This document shows positions 21,105 to 32,629 of a stretch of DNA of 64,000 nucleotides, piece by piece (position 1 is the stretch's first letter; every line of letters begins with the position of its first letter). The DNA comes from Microcebus murinus (lineage: Eukaryota; Chordata; Mammalia; Primates; Cheirogaleidae): assembly GCF_040939455.1 (NCBI RefSeq), contig NC_134116.1:69767900-69831899 (forward strand). The letters are read 5' to 3'. The notes under the pieces were generated by a model. That model ran no database searches. It was given only the letters and a program-made list of their open reading frames with translations, and had not been told where the DNA came from. Made by a program: the position numbers and the translations under genes.

Positions 21105-22569
21105 AATAAGGAGAAATCAAGCAGTGTGACAAAAACAATGAACTTATCAGAGACATGGGATCTTTGCAAGCAGAGAACGGCAAAATGACTAGCTCCCAAC
21201 TCGAGAGCCAGGCTGATCACCCTTCTTTGACACTCTGGTCTTACAAGTTTGATTTCTGTAACATTCATTGGAAATCAAGCAGATGGGAGGAGGAGGAAGG
21301 GAGGGGTAAATTCTCACCTAATGGGTACAATACACACTGTCTGGGGGATGGGCACACTTATAACTTTGACTCAAACAGTACAAAAGCAATTTATACAAAC
21401 AACTCACAGGAATCATTCATGATTGGCAGCAAGGCTTAGTAAACTCAGATGGGGAAATGGTACAAGGTCTGCCTTGTAATCCAAAGAGGATGGCTAAGAA
21501 GTTCCAGCATGGGACGCACTGTTGAGTAGAATAAACTCCTGAGAGGTTCCCTGACGTTAAGATTACATCTGCAAATATTTCTTCCTTTTTGGCCAAGAGA
21601 CTCTCACTCCTAGCCCAGACACCTAGCTTCATATACAAGCTGCGAGTTTAGGCAAAGCATACAGGTCTTGAGATTTTAAGCGTGGACGAGTTTAACAGAA
21701 GAATGCTGCATAGCTCGAGGTGCACGTGAGGTCATATTGTTGCAGTGCATGCTTGCCTTATCCTCTGCATACTGGCTGGGGAGTATGCACATGTATAACT
21801 AAAGTCCATGTACACAGCCTCATCTGCCAGCAAAGAGATCAGAATGATGAGAACTAGCCAACAACAAAACATACAAAAAATGGTTCTTGCCTTAAAGGTA
21901 ATAAAACTAATATAATACATTGTTAATGAAAAACTGCATTGAAAATGGAAATAAGTAACTTAAAACACATTAGGATGAAGTAAGACTTTTGGTTAACCAA
22001 TTTTGTAGCCCAAGAAAAGTATTCTGTCAAACTGATTGATATCATTATTTTTTAAATACCCAGAAGATGTTCCTCTTTATTTGGACTGATCCTAGGCTAG
22101 TTAATGGATGGCATCGTTTCTGCAGCTTTTCCTTAACGTGGTGAGAGCATTAGCATATTTAATATAGTCTTTTAAATGCGCTGCTGCTAATTATATAATT
22201 TCTCATATTTGGTTTGGAGCCAGCAGCAGGATTGTTTGAATTATTTAGAGCGACGATACTTCTCTCGACTGACTACCTCTTCTCCAGTACTTTGCAGGGG
22301 AAGCTTGGCTCAGGATGCCTGTGGCAGGTAGCCTTGGGGGAATTCTCACTGGTTTCCCTCTTGGCCACTCCTTTGTCCGGTAGACTTCCAGGGAGACTTC
22401 CAGAGAGGCCCATCTGTAGTGATTAATTAGTCTATGAGGTTTCAGATTACAGCAGAGAAACTTTGATTCTAAAATCATTTGCTCACCTTTGGGTTTTGGT
22501 GGTAACTTATTAGCCAGCAGCTGCTCAAGTGTAGTGGATGGTTCTAAAAGATATTGTCAAAACTTGGGG
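21105..22569. other. Intronic sequence, nothing recognised
   Basis: Mostly unique and AT-rich at its right side. No gene, RNA gene or clear repeat was seen. Short open frames on both strands have no domain. Confidence 0.45.
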
Positions 22570-22795
22570 TTGAGCACCCTTTTTCTGTAAAGAGTAAGAC
22601 AGTAAAAATTTTAGCCTTATGGGCCATGCGGTCTCTGTTGCAGCTACTATTCAGCTCTACTATTGTCGTGTGAAAGCAGCCATAGATAATAGGTGCACAC
22701 ATAAGTGTAGCTGTGTTCTAATAAAACTTTATTTATAAGAACAGGCAGCAGTGAGCCAGATTTGGCTTGTGGTTTGCTGAACCTTGGTCTGAACC
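22570..22795. mobile_element. hAT-Charlie non-autonomous DNA transposon
   Basis: TTTTTCTGTAAAGAGTAAGA, TTAGCCTTATGGGCCATGCG, AAAGCAGCCATAGATAATAG, GTTCTAATAAAACTTTATTT and CCAGATTTGGCTTGTGGTTT match a Charlie-type MER element from memory. Its termini are decayed. Confidence 0.75.
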
Positions 22796-23061
22796 ACTGA
22801 CTTTTAGTCTTCTAGAGAATATAGTCCGATCGTACTCCAGAAAAATAAACATATTCATGTACAGGGTTGTATACACACACAGCACCACGTAAAATATTAT
22901 ACTAAGCCTTCAATTTCAAGAGGTTATATATTCTCAAAACTTGTCCATAGATCCAGAACTCTTGGTATAGATGGTGTTTTCCTGACTGAGGACTTTTGTG
23001 ATGGACTGTTGGATGCTCCAGGGCAGCTATTCTTTTCATACTTTAATCAGACTCTGTATAG

Positions 23062-23407
<346 letters not shown>

Positions 23408-23427
23408 AGATTCTGCATAGAGGTCTT

Positions 23428-23984
23428 GAGCCAGACCGAGCAGCAACAGACATCAAGGGGCCTTAAAGGGAAGATGCCATGGACACGTTGGGAGGATGGG
23501 CAGGGATGGAGGCAGTTCAGTTGGGACACTTGAGGGAACAGTGGGTAACTTGGTAATTTTAAACACAGCTTCAATATGCACATCCTTATGCCCCCTCTCA
23601 GACCGTCCCAGTCCACAACACCCTCTTCTTTTGCTAGAACAGGGTCTAGTTTAACATGTACATTTGTTCTGTTCCCTACCGTCTCGTGGGTGTTAAGGTC
23701 AAGATTCCCTGAATTTATTGTAATGCTCTTGAAGACGAGGGCTGGCAGGCCCCCAGCGTTTCTTCTGTCCTGCAAGGGCATTCTTCCCCGAACTGGCACC
23801 CTCTGGGACAGGCTGTGAGGCTGGGTCTGACACCTTGATGCCGGTGATCCAGCAGTGGCAGCGTACAGAAACGCCTAGCGTGGAGATAGACAGTGCTACC
23901 CCACTGCTGCTATGATGAAATAGCCGTTGTCCTTTCTTAGACATTGAATATTGCATGCTAGGTAGCATTCTTTTATCCGTGACA
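23428..23984. other. Intronic sequence, nothing recognised
   Basis: GC content rises through this stretch. The 161-codon minus-strand open frame at 23314-23799 runs from the Alu into unique sequence and has no domain. Confidence 0.4.
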
Positions 23985-23994
23985 CCTCAGATTT

Positions 23995-24120
23995 TGTCAA
24001 GACGAGCAGGGGGGGGAGGAAGTTGAGTTCCAGAGAGGCAGCGTAGCCGCCCAGGACCGCAGGCTCGGTGCGTCGTGGCAGAACCGCGGCAGCGTGACCC
24101 AGATCTGCCTGCCTGGCCCG
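23995..24120 (-). mobile_element. GC-rich MIR SINE, antisense
   Basis: AGAGAGGCAGCGTAGCCGCC, AGGACCGCAGGCTCGGTGCG and CGTGACCCAGATCTGCCTGC keep MIR order (AGAGAGGTTAAG..., CACACAGCTAG..., GAACCCAGGTCTGCCTG) but are unusually rich in CpG. Confidence 0.5.
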
Positions 24121-25129
24121 CGTTCTCTTCGCCCTGAGGCCACCGCTTACTGGGACCAATCGTAGCTCTCAGTGACTGAGACATTGGCCTAGATATACAT
24201 GACGTGGCTTTTAATTAATATAAAAGTTTGGCCTCTGTTTAATTGCTATTGTCGTTGATTGTTCTTTTTGCTTCTGAAGATAAAAGAGAACACAGAGACC
24301 TTCTGAAAGTTTACCTCATTGCCCTTTTCCAGAAGACAATTGCAGGCTGTGCTTCCTGCTGGCAGGCGGTGACTCACTGGTGAGTCAGGGGCTGAGCCAG
24401 CATGTGTCCTTTATGTTCAGTGCCACCAGCTTATCATTTGTCCTGTAGCCTCTGCAAACCCCCCCCCACACACTGTTGTCCCTTGTAAGCCTCCCAACAC
24501 CCCCAGAATTGGTCATCTCCTCCCTCACATTCCCCAGGCCCAGGACAGCCCCCCTAGCCCCGGCTGTCTCCCCAGTGACTCAGCTGACCTTAAACAGCTC
24601 AGGGGAAAGATGGTGAGGTAGTGAAGCTGGTGGCGTCTGGGACGCTGCTCCGGTGCCTGGCGGGGAAGTCTGAGCTCTCTTCTGACGCAGACTGGAGTGA
24701 GACCTCAGGCAGGTCACTGAGCATCTCTCCCCTGCATCCCAGTACATTGGTTTCTAAGGTCCCTATGGGTTGTCATCATATGGTCACATTTCTTCTTCCT
24801 CTCAGTGCCTTGAGTTCTCTTCCAGTCTTTCACTGGTCAGTTTACTGACTGGCTGACCCGTGCACTTTGCTTGGGTTACTCCAGTTCAGTCCTTCAAGGT
24901 GCCAGTGTAAAAGCCGAGTCATTTCCAGGAACCAAGGAAAGGTGGCTGTGATTTTCACTTCTTGAGTCGTGGTTTTCAAGCCCTGCTCTAGTGCCTGGTT
25001 CCCAGGAGGCAGCTCACTGAGACTTTGTTTCTTCAGGCCTAAAGCAAATGGGTGTGAGAGACAGGCTCAGGTCCCCTGGGATGGCAGCCACTGTGAGGTC
25101 AGACATCCGTGCTAGCACCAGTAAGGCCG
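24121..25129. other. Unique intron with an AP-1 palindrome and a C-rich patch
   Basis: Contains the TGACTCA inverted pair (24370-24387), a third TGACTCA at 24576-24582 and a C7 run near 24460. No gene or repeat family recognised. Confidence 0.45.
24370..24387. promoter_or_regulatory. Paired AP-1-type sites in a palindrome
   Basis: TGACTCA at 24370-24376, spacer CTGG, then TGAGTCA at 24381-24387, its exact reverse complement. TGACTCA is the consensus for FOS/JUN dimers. Function is inferred from sequence only. Confidence 0.5.
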
Positions 25130-25290
25130 CTTGAAGCTGCATGACCTGGGCAAAGATTCCAGCAGCTCAGAGCCCATTTCTTCATAGGGTTATTGTGAGG
25201 ATCGAAAAAGATATTAATAATACGTGTCAAATGTTTGACATAGTCCTCGACCAGGATTGATGCCCGATAAACGTCAGTGCCCTTCCGTCT
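25130..25290 (+). mobile_element. MIR SINE
   Basis: GCTGCATGACCTGGGCAAAG, then CATAGGGTTATTGTGAGGAT, then a decayed TGCCTGGCACA...AATAAATG end (ATTGATGCCCGATAAACG). Confidence 0.75.
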
Positions 25291-25364
25291 CCCCCAACTC
25301 CTTCCAGTGCTGAAATTCCAAGCCGTATTAATAATAATGGAAAGCACGGCGTTTTGTGTTCTTT

Positions 25365-25500
25365 CCAGTTTGCCCAGTGCTTTTAGGTGTGCTGCTGCCT
25401 TCCGTGCTCACAGCAGCCCTATATAGAGATAGAGGTTTTTAGTTACATCGAACAGTCAAAGAAAGGGATTCAGAACCTGGGTCTGACCAGTTAGGCGGTG
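25365..25500 (-). mobile_element. MIR SINE fragment, antisense
   Basis: CTCACAGCAGCCCTATATAG, then AGAAAGGGATTCAGAACCTG and GGTCTGACC follow the reversed MIR order. Confidence 0.5.
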
Positions 25501-25894
25501 ATCGAAATGGTGATTAGAGGTGTTGCGGCCCACCGTGGGTGGTTGGCAGTGGAGACAGGGAGCAGTGAACAGAATTAGGAAATATTTAAAGGCAGAAATG
25601 AGTGGTCGTGGTGACTTGTGAATATAGGGGTGAAGGAGAGGAGCGGGTAAGGGACAACTGGCAGTTCCTTGCCGGGGTTTCTGCTCCCCGAGACGGGGCT
25701 ACTCAGGGGGCTGGGGGTGAGGAGGAAAAGGTACGTTCAGCTTTGCATGTGGGGGAGCTTATTGGGTAGAAATGCCCTGACCAGGTGTCCCCCCTCCCCT
25801 CCCAGCACCTCCCACCCCAGGTCCTTCTACACACACAGAATAATGGCCCTCAAACTCCAGTTAGGAAACTTGCAGTCAAGCAATGTATGTAGGG

Positions 25895-26180
25895 CCAAGG
25901 TCGACCTTCTTGCCCTCCCTGGTCTCAGCCTCGTCTCTCATTAGCCTCCTCTGCAGCGTTTGCCAGTTTTCCTCAACTTTGCTCGTGTTCCTTTCAATTC
26001 CTGCCTCAAGCCAATCTCCTCAAGAACACTCTCACCAGCCTGTTTACTCTGGGCTTTTGATTTTGCTATTCGTTTTATACTTGGAACACACTACTCAGCA
26101 TTCCCCTCATCTTCTCCTTTTATCTGCTCCGCCTCTCTGACTTACTTTGTCCCTTCCGCAGGGCTCTGTGCTCAGCTCTG
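25895..26180 (+). mobile_element. L2 LINE fragment
   Basis: Pyrimidine-rich text with a decayed L2 string near 26035-26160 (ATACTTGGAACACACTACTC, CTTATTTTGTCC-like). Divergence is high. Confidence 0.4.
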
Positions 26181-26489
26181 CTCCCCGGGTGTCGAGGCAG
26201 GTCTGTGGCGTGCAAGGTGAGGCAGGTGAGGTTGCAAAGTCTGATGGAGACAGAGAGATGTGGATACAGTTGCAGATACAGGTAGAGAGATGTCCATACA
26301 CACAAACGTAGTAGGAGAAACGGTTTATAATTTATTTGGTATATAATAACAAAGGGGGAAGTGCTGTGAAGTTTGAAACGGGATGACATATAGGATGCAG
26401 GAATTAAAAAAAGAAAAAGAATCTTGCGGTGGCATATGGGTGGACTTGAAGGGGGAAATTGCTACTGATTAATGAGTTCATTTTATCTA

Positions 26490-26650
26490 CGAGGCTGTGT
26501 GCTAAGCACTTTACATGGGTGAATTTATGTAATTCTCACAACCACCCTCCGAGAGTGCTACTGTCATTATCGTCCTTGTACAGAGGAGGAACGTGAGGTC
26601 TGGAGAAGATAAACTTCAGTTGGTGGAAGCAAGTTACACGACCAGCCTGC
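26490..26650 (-). mobile_element. MIR SINE, antisense
   Basis: TAAGCACTTTACATGGGTGA, TAATTCTCACAACCACCCTC, TACAGAGGAGGAACGTGAGG and AAGCAAGTTACACGACC match the reversed MIR. Confidence 0.75.
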
Positions 26651-27179
26651 TCAATCATCACGCTATAGTGATTTCTGGAAAAAGAGGAAAAAGCGAGGAG
26701 TCCAGGAGAGCACTAGGGATAGAGGATGAAGGTCAGACTGATGCAGGGATGCCTGGGGTTCCAAGCAGAGCTCAGAATCTGCAGCCAAAGATCAAGCCCT
26801 CTCCTTCAACCCGAGCAGCCCCACCGGCCTCTCTCTGTCCGGTCGGGCTCTATACGAGATTGGAAGCGAGGGTCCCTGCTTACAAAGAAGTTTGAAACCG
26901 CTGCATCCGAGGATGTCAGTTGTTTGGTTTGTGGAAGATGCTGTCGTGTCATGCCAAGCTCTGCCTCAGACGCTACAGGCCTGAGACAAAGGAAGGGACG
27001 TTTGTTGTTCTCAAAGAAATGAATCTGATAGCTCCAGGTGGCAGTGGGGAAATGCACTTTTTAAAACTTAATCAGTAGCAAAACTTGTTTTGAAACTCTT
27101 GGGAAGGAAGATTTCTTTATGGCCCTTTGACACATTAGTCAGTTAATTAAATGGGAGCACTTGTGTTGTTGTAGACCGT
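26651..27179. other. Intronic sequence, nothing recognised
   Basis: Mixed composition. Open frames of about 100 codons have no domain. Confidence 0.4.
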
Positions 27180-27300
27180 CCCCATTGTCAGGATGCTTTC
27201 ATATATTTCTTTGAGCCTTACCGCTATCTGTGAGGTAGGTAAGGACAGTCATGATTCGCACCCGTGCCGACTCCGGGCTCGGGAAGGCCAAGCCATGTGC
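27180..27300 (-). mobile_element. MIR SINE fragment, antisense
   Basis: GATGCTTTCATATATTTCTT, GAGCCTTACCGCTATCTGTG and AGGTAGGTAAGGACAGTC match the MIR end that normally reads TTTAATCCTCACAACAACCC then TGAGGTAGGTA. Confidence 0.5.
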
Positions 27301-27319
27301 TAGGGTCGCTGCCTGTCTC

Positions 27320-27400
27320 GTTCGCTGCTCTGTCTCCAGGGCCTAGCACACAGTAGGTGCTCAAAAATGTTTGTTGAACAAGTTGGATGACTGAACATAG
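27320..27400 (+). mobile_element. L2 3' end
   Basis: CTGTCTCCAGGGCCTAGCAC, ACAGTAGGTGCTCAAAAATG and TTTGTTGAACAA give a good match to the L2 terminus. Confidence 0.7.
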
Positions 27401-30400
27401 ATACTAAGTGGCAGAGTTGGCATCTGCAACCTTCAAAATGGGGGCTGGTTTTATGATCCCACTCTGCCGGGACAGTCCAGTCCATGGGTATAAATGTGAC
27501 ATTGCAATCAGTTAACTTTCAGTGATTGATCTATCCATTAATGTTTGGAACACTCTGCTCTGTTGCATTAACTTGAAAAATCTCCCTCACACAGCCACGC
27601 TCCAGGTTTGAACCCATGCAAGCTCACAGACATGTGTCTGCTGGGTCTTAACTATTGCAGCCGCCTGTAACAACCATATGTTCCTTTTATTATAAACTTT
27701 GCTATAAAATATAGAACAAATTGTATCTTGATTCTTGGGGAAGAGTATATTTATTTGAAATTTATTATTTAATGCATTTTGGAAATAAAAATAAAAATGC
27801 GTGTATGTTACATGAGTCATATGAGAATGTATAGAATGGATTCATTCTTTCTGCCTGTCACTTGAAATTATCACATCTTAGTATGCCTGCTAGGAGTACG
27901 TATACCATTGGACTGTAACAGTATTTATAGAATAGAGTAATAGACTAGTGGTGGGGTTTGGACGGGGTTTCTGTTTGTTTTCTCTTCTGTCTGGCTTCCA
28001 GGGGCGTGAGCTGGCTGCTCTGCCCTGGCCATGGCTGGCTCACCCTCTGGAAGTCTCCCTGAATTCTGCAATGTGTGTTGGGCCAACTGTGCAGTCTCCA
28101 GCGACTAGAGAACGCGCCCCGCCCCCCAACTGGCGGCTCCCCATGAGAAATGCTGCCCCGAGCTCTGTTTAAAATATTCCCAGTGTAAGAAATGATTTTA
28201 AAAATGCACGTTGCCATGGTACTGGAAACATGTAGGGGGTCATGCAGCTGTGATTCAAATTCAGTCTGTCTCCAGGTTATACGCTTTCATTTTCTTTCTG
28301 TTTTCAGGTTTTGTGTAATTTAAAACATGGTGAGAAGACAACTGGATCCACCCAAGGCTTGGCTCACTTTCTCTTTTGCTTTTCCTCCTCCTTGCAGCTT
28401 TGTCCTCCACTTCCTCAGCCCCTGCCTGGCGTTCTCTGTTGAGAGGTGGGAAGGGCTGTTTGAAAGCACCCACCTCGGGCACTGGGTGTGTGTCAGGCCC
28501 CTGCGACCCGCACAGCATCCCTGACCTCAGGACATGCCACCTGAGGGCCCCAGCAGCATAGACCCAAACCAAGCCAACCTCTGTCTCCATCCAGCGTGGC
28601 TGTGTCAGGATAATGGAGCGTGGGTAGTTGTAGAGAAACATGAGAGGGCAAAAAGGGTATCAGCTAAGTGTGTCATACCCTGGGGGAAGCTAGCAAGGCC
28701 TGCTAGTTCCGATTCTTCCCTGTGACCCTGTGTCTCCCGAGGTAAGGATGCTTCTCTCCTCCGGGTGTAGGGAGGGCATCTCTCACCTGAGGGTCCTATG
28801 ACCGCTCCAGGGGAAGGTCAGACAATCCTTCCTGGGTTTTATGAACTGCTGCAAAGAAGCAAGGAGGGGGAAATGTCAGAGTAACCTTCCTGCACATGCT
28901 GTCGCCTCCAGGAGGCACATGCCCAGGTGCCTCCAGCCTCCAAGGTGCCATCTTTGGGGTGGCGTGTCCCGAACCCCAGCACAATCTAATGATCATTTCT
29001 TAAATATATAGACAGATATGCACCACCATGTATACAATATGTGTGTATATAAACATATATGTTTATGTTTCATATTTTGACCTACTAGGGAAGGGATATC
29101 TAGAGAGACTTAGAGGGAGGAGAAAGAGGGAAGTGTAACTGAAGAGGAGAAGAAGGATATAAAAAGAACTAAGGCTTAGGGCAGGTCAGAGGGTGAAAGG
29201 TAAAAGGCACTGAGCCTGTGCCCGTGTGGCTGTTCAAGGCAGGGCTGGCGTCTCACCCGGGGCAGGACACCAAGGCCTGGATGAGGAAGGCAGGCACAGC
29301 TGGTGGAGAAGGGAGGGGCAGGGAGGGGAAGAGAGTGTCTAGACGGGCAGAGGGTGTCATCCATTGGGCAGTCCATGGTGTGTGGGGCCCTGGGGCTCTG
29401 GGTCACTCTGAGTGACCAGATTTCAAATGCTCATTAGCCCTTTCTGTGCTGAGCAATCTCGGATCAGTTTCTGTGTTCAAATGCAAAGGTTATTTATGGT
29501 GTTTGTGAGTTATGGGTGTGTCAGTTTTCTTTTGCCCATGGGATTCTTAGGATTTTGCTTCCCAGCATTCTAGAAATTTAGTGTGATCCTCTGGGTAGGT
29601 GTCAGCTAACATACTAACCAGGACTGGGAAGTCCTCGGGCAGGCAGTAGGCGGCTCACCCCCAGGACCCGAGGTCATGTTTGCAGTGAGGGTTGTTGCGT
29701 TTTGACCCGAGAGACTCCCCTGTGACTCCCATCATTAAAATCACGTTCCCTTGATTTGCTTGCTGGTTTCCTTTTTCCAAAACACGTACTCTTCCTTGCA
29801 AATGTGTGTCAGGCCTGAACGTTTGAATTAGCTTTGAGAGAAGGCTGCTTCACTGTTAATTTGGTTTCAGTCTAGGCAGGTTAGTGATAAATCAAAAAGT
29901 AAGGAAAACAGTAACTCAACATTTCCGGGAATGCTTAGGTAACTTACCTTTGAATAGCTCTTTAGCCTTTCTTTAAATTCCAACTTTCAAACTCCTCTTG
30001 GAATGGATAACCCTAAGAAGTCTAAAGTAGGGAATATAGTTTGGGAGTGGCTGATAAAATTAAGGATGCTGTGGTTTAAAGGAAGCCCGTCCACATTATA
30101 GCACTTATTACACAAGTTATTTTCTTCAGCATGGCTCATGTTGTTGAACTAGAACTATCAGATTTCTGCGACTTTGGAAAAAAATTATTTTTCCATTTCT
30201 TCAATCTGCAAAATAGTGATATGTTCAAAGGCTTAACAAATTAATTGCTTCAGATGCTTCATATGATAGCATTATATATACTTGAGCTTAACTAGTTTTT
30301 GCGTTTTCTAACTCACTGAGTGGCATTTAACTTTCTCATGGGACATTTTGGGTGCGTTTAGTAAAGACACCAAAGCATAATGCAGCACTAAAGGTTTCTT

Positions 30401-30479
30401 TTCAGTATTTATTTGCTCTTTATTGCCTCATAATACAATTCCTAAAATCACTGACTCTCTCCAATTATCTTTTTTTTCA
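27401..30479. other. Long unique intron stretch
   Basis: No repeat or gene could be assigned over about 3 kb. Points seen: AT-rich 27700-27800, a 16-bp perfect palindrome TAAACATATATGTTTA at 29050-29065, a GA-rich strand bias at 29100-29170, and GC-rich sequence at 28380-28560. Open frames of up to 126 codons (28261-28641, minus) show no domain. Confidence 0.45.
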
Positions 30480-30630
30480 TCTTCAAGTATTCTCCTTCCT
30501 GTTTATATTTGATTGAATTATGAGATTTTACTATTTGTCAGGCATTAAACTAGTTGTGGGGATAAAATGATGAATAAGCTGTGATCCTTGCCTTCCAAAA
30601 ACTTCTAGGTTTCTTTTGGTAATATGGCTC
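30480..30630 (-). mobile_element. Possible L2 3' portion, antisense
   Basis: TTGTCAGGCATTAAACTAGT, TGATGAATAAGCTGTGATCC and TTGCCTTCCAAAAACTTCTA resemble the reversed L2 text CCAGGCACTG...GATGAATAAGACACAGTCCCTGCCCTC. Diverged. Confidence 0.4.
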
Positions 30631-31629
30631 ATAATCCAGAATTTCACAGCTTCAGAAAATAATAGGTTAATGTTTCACTTCTTTTTCATTAAAATAGTTT
30701 TGCTGACATATCTTTTTATTCCCTAAAAATTCCTACGTCTTTCCTATGCTGACATCCCCGAATTGAAATAAAAATAATCCAGGCTAAATTTTAGAAAAAG
30801 TAACCGTCTCCTCTGGTCAATGCCACGATCAGCTGAACGTTCCTTGGTGACCTACCAGTTGCAAGTTTAGTTTTCAGCCACCAAGTTGTAGCCAACATAT
30901 TTTTTCCTGGGCTGTGCTCTCTCCCTGTCATTTCTGTTCTTCTCAAAGCATATGCCTTAATTTTGTCAACATTTCTGAAATCCTCATCCACCCAGTATCA
31001 GAGTCTTTGCCAGGTAAAGCCATGTAGGAACAATGTATAACAAGAATTATATTTATCCTGTTTCTGCTTAATGTTGGGAGGAGTGTGGGCAGCCAGAGTT
31101 TTAAGGAAAAAAAAAGTGATTTGGTGGGCAAATAAAACTATGCTAGCCAAGCGGATATGCATATAACCCTTTTCTGGGTATTTTCCTTAAAATAATTTAT
31201 GTGGGAAGGTGGTTGGGAAGAAAGAAATGAAAAAAAAAAATTTCAATTCTTTACCAAAAATATAATAGAAGTGCCAAGTGATAAAGAATTGTGTTTGAGC
31301 ATTTGTGGTTAGACAGTTTTCAGGAAAGCATTCATTGGGAAGTGAAGTCAGGAGGAAATAATTTCAGGTATGAATACTGTATACTAAGGGGGAAATATAT
31401 TTTATATAGGCACTGGTGAAAGAATATTCTGTCTTCTTTTTTCTTTCTATCTAAGTATCTGGGAGAGTGTCATGGGACCTTGCTTTAATAGTGTTTTGGG
31501 GGTCCACTTGGGTTATATTTTTCAGCTGAGACTGACCTAACACAAGGCCCTGTGGGCAGACATTCATCAAAGCCACGTGGCTGTGGTCCAGGCTTCCCAC
31601 CAAGCCGCATGGTGCAGGGCACTTCCCTG
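30631..31629. other. AT-rich unique intron
   Basis: A-runs at 31110 and 31231, otherwise nothing assigned. Confidence 0.45.
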
Positions 31630-31800
31630 GTATGAGTCACACCTCTTCGAAGCTCTTCAGAGTCATCTTGATGAGCTTCACGGTGGGGCACGCACCATGT
31701 GAAATGCATTTCGTTCGATTCTCACACCAGCCCAATAGCTATGACAGTCCTTATTTGCTCCCATGGGAAATGCAATTGGAGAGGTCAGATGCCTCTCCAG
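31630..31800 (-). mobile_element. MIR-like SINE, antisense, diverged
   Basis: GCATTTCGTTCGATTCTCAC, CAGCCCAATAGCTATGACAG and TGGGAAATGCAATTGGAGAG keep the spacing of MIR parts (AATCCTCACAACAACCCTATGAGGTAG, then GAAACTGAGGC). Confidence 0.5.
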
Positions 31801-32344
31801 GGACCCCACGGCTGTGAGGGTAGGGTGGAGGGTCAGCCCTGGCCACAGGCCCCCTGGTATGTGCCATTACTATCACACTCCTGCTCTCTAAATAATAAAA
31901 CTAGCAGCTGGTTAACCTCAGCACAAGAAACTGTTCAGATCCATATCCTGGTAGCAGCTCTACTTCAAAACACACAGGGTAGCTTAAATCAACTTTTAAT
32001 GTTCTGGGTGGCAGAGACATTGCAACCCCTACTTAAGACATAAATACTGCAACGGCAGGGTCATCGTAGAGTCTGGGCCAGAGTGCTGTGACCTCACGTG
32101 TCTAGCTGATATTCAGGGAGGAGTAGCTCAGGCACCAGGGCGAACCTTACCGAGATCCCACTGCTTTTCTCCAAAAGCAGAGCTACCACTGTGGCACCGT
32201 GGGTGTCCTGCAGTGGTGGACAGATGTCCCTGGAGAGCCAGGGCCACTGCATTTTGCACCTTCCCTTACTCCTAGGTGCAGGAGTTTATTTCAGAAAAGG
32301 TGGCTGTTGCTGGCAATATTTAATAGTCTCTATAGACCTACTTT
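31801..32344. other. Intronic sequence, nothing recognised
   Basis: Unique-looking with mixed composition. No gene or repeat call. Confidence 0.4.
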
Positions 32345-32348
32345 TTAA

Positions 32349-32625
32349 CACATTAACTGCCATGTGAGCTGTATCTAACTCATGCTAGCTTTGAGCCTGG
32401 AGCCTCATGAAGCATTTGTAACTCAACATGTCTCTTCACCTTGGGAGCTGAGAGAGCTATTTTCCAAGTTGCATATAACTGATGCACAGAAAACAATAAA
32501 AAATTTTTAAAATTCCATTAAATTAGTAAGGATGGTTTTGTTTTCAACGTTTTTATTCTATTTTCATAATAAAACACTGTGGCCCCAAGGAAAAAAATTT
32601 TTTTTCTAGTGTGGTAATCAATGTG
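32349..32625. mobile_element. Probable non-autonomous piggyBac-type element (TTAA flanks)
   Basis: TTAA at 32345-32348 and 32626-32629 bracket 277 bp. The left end reads CACATTAACTGCCA and the right end, in reverse complement, CACATTGATTACCA. These match at 11 of 14 positions and all three differences are transitions, as expected for an old inverted repeat. The interior is AT-rich with no transposase. TTAA duplication is diagnostic of piggyBac elements, and lemur genomes are known to carry piggyBac families. The family itself is not identified. Confidence 0.6.
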
Positions 32626-32629
32626 TTAA

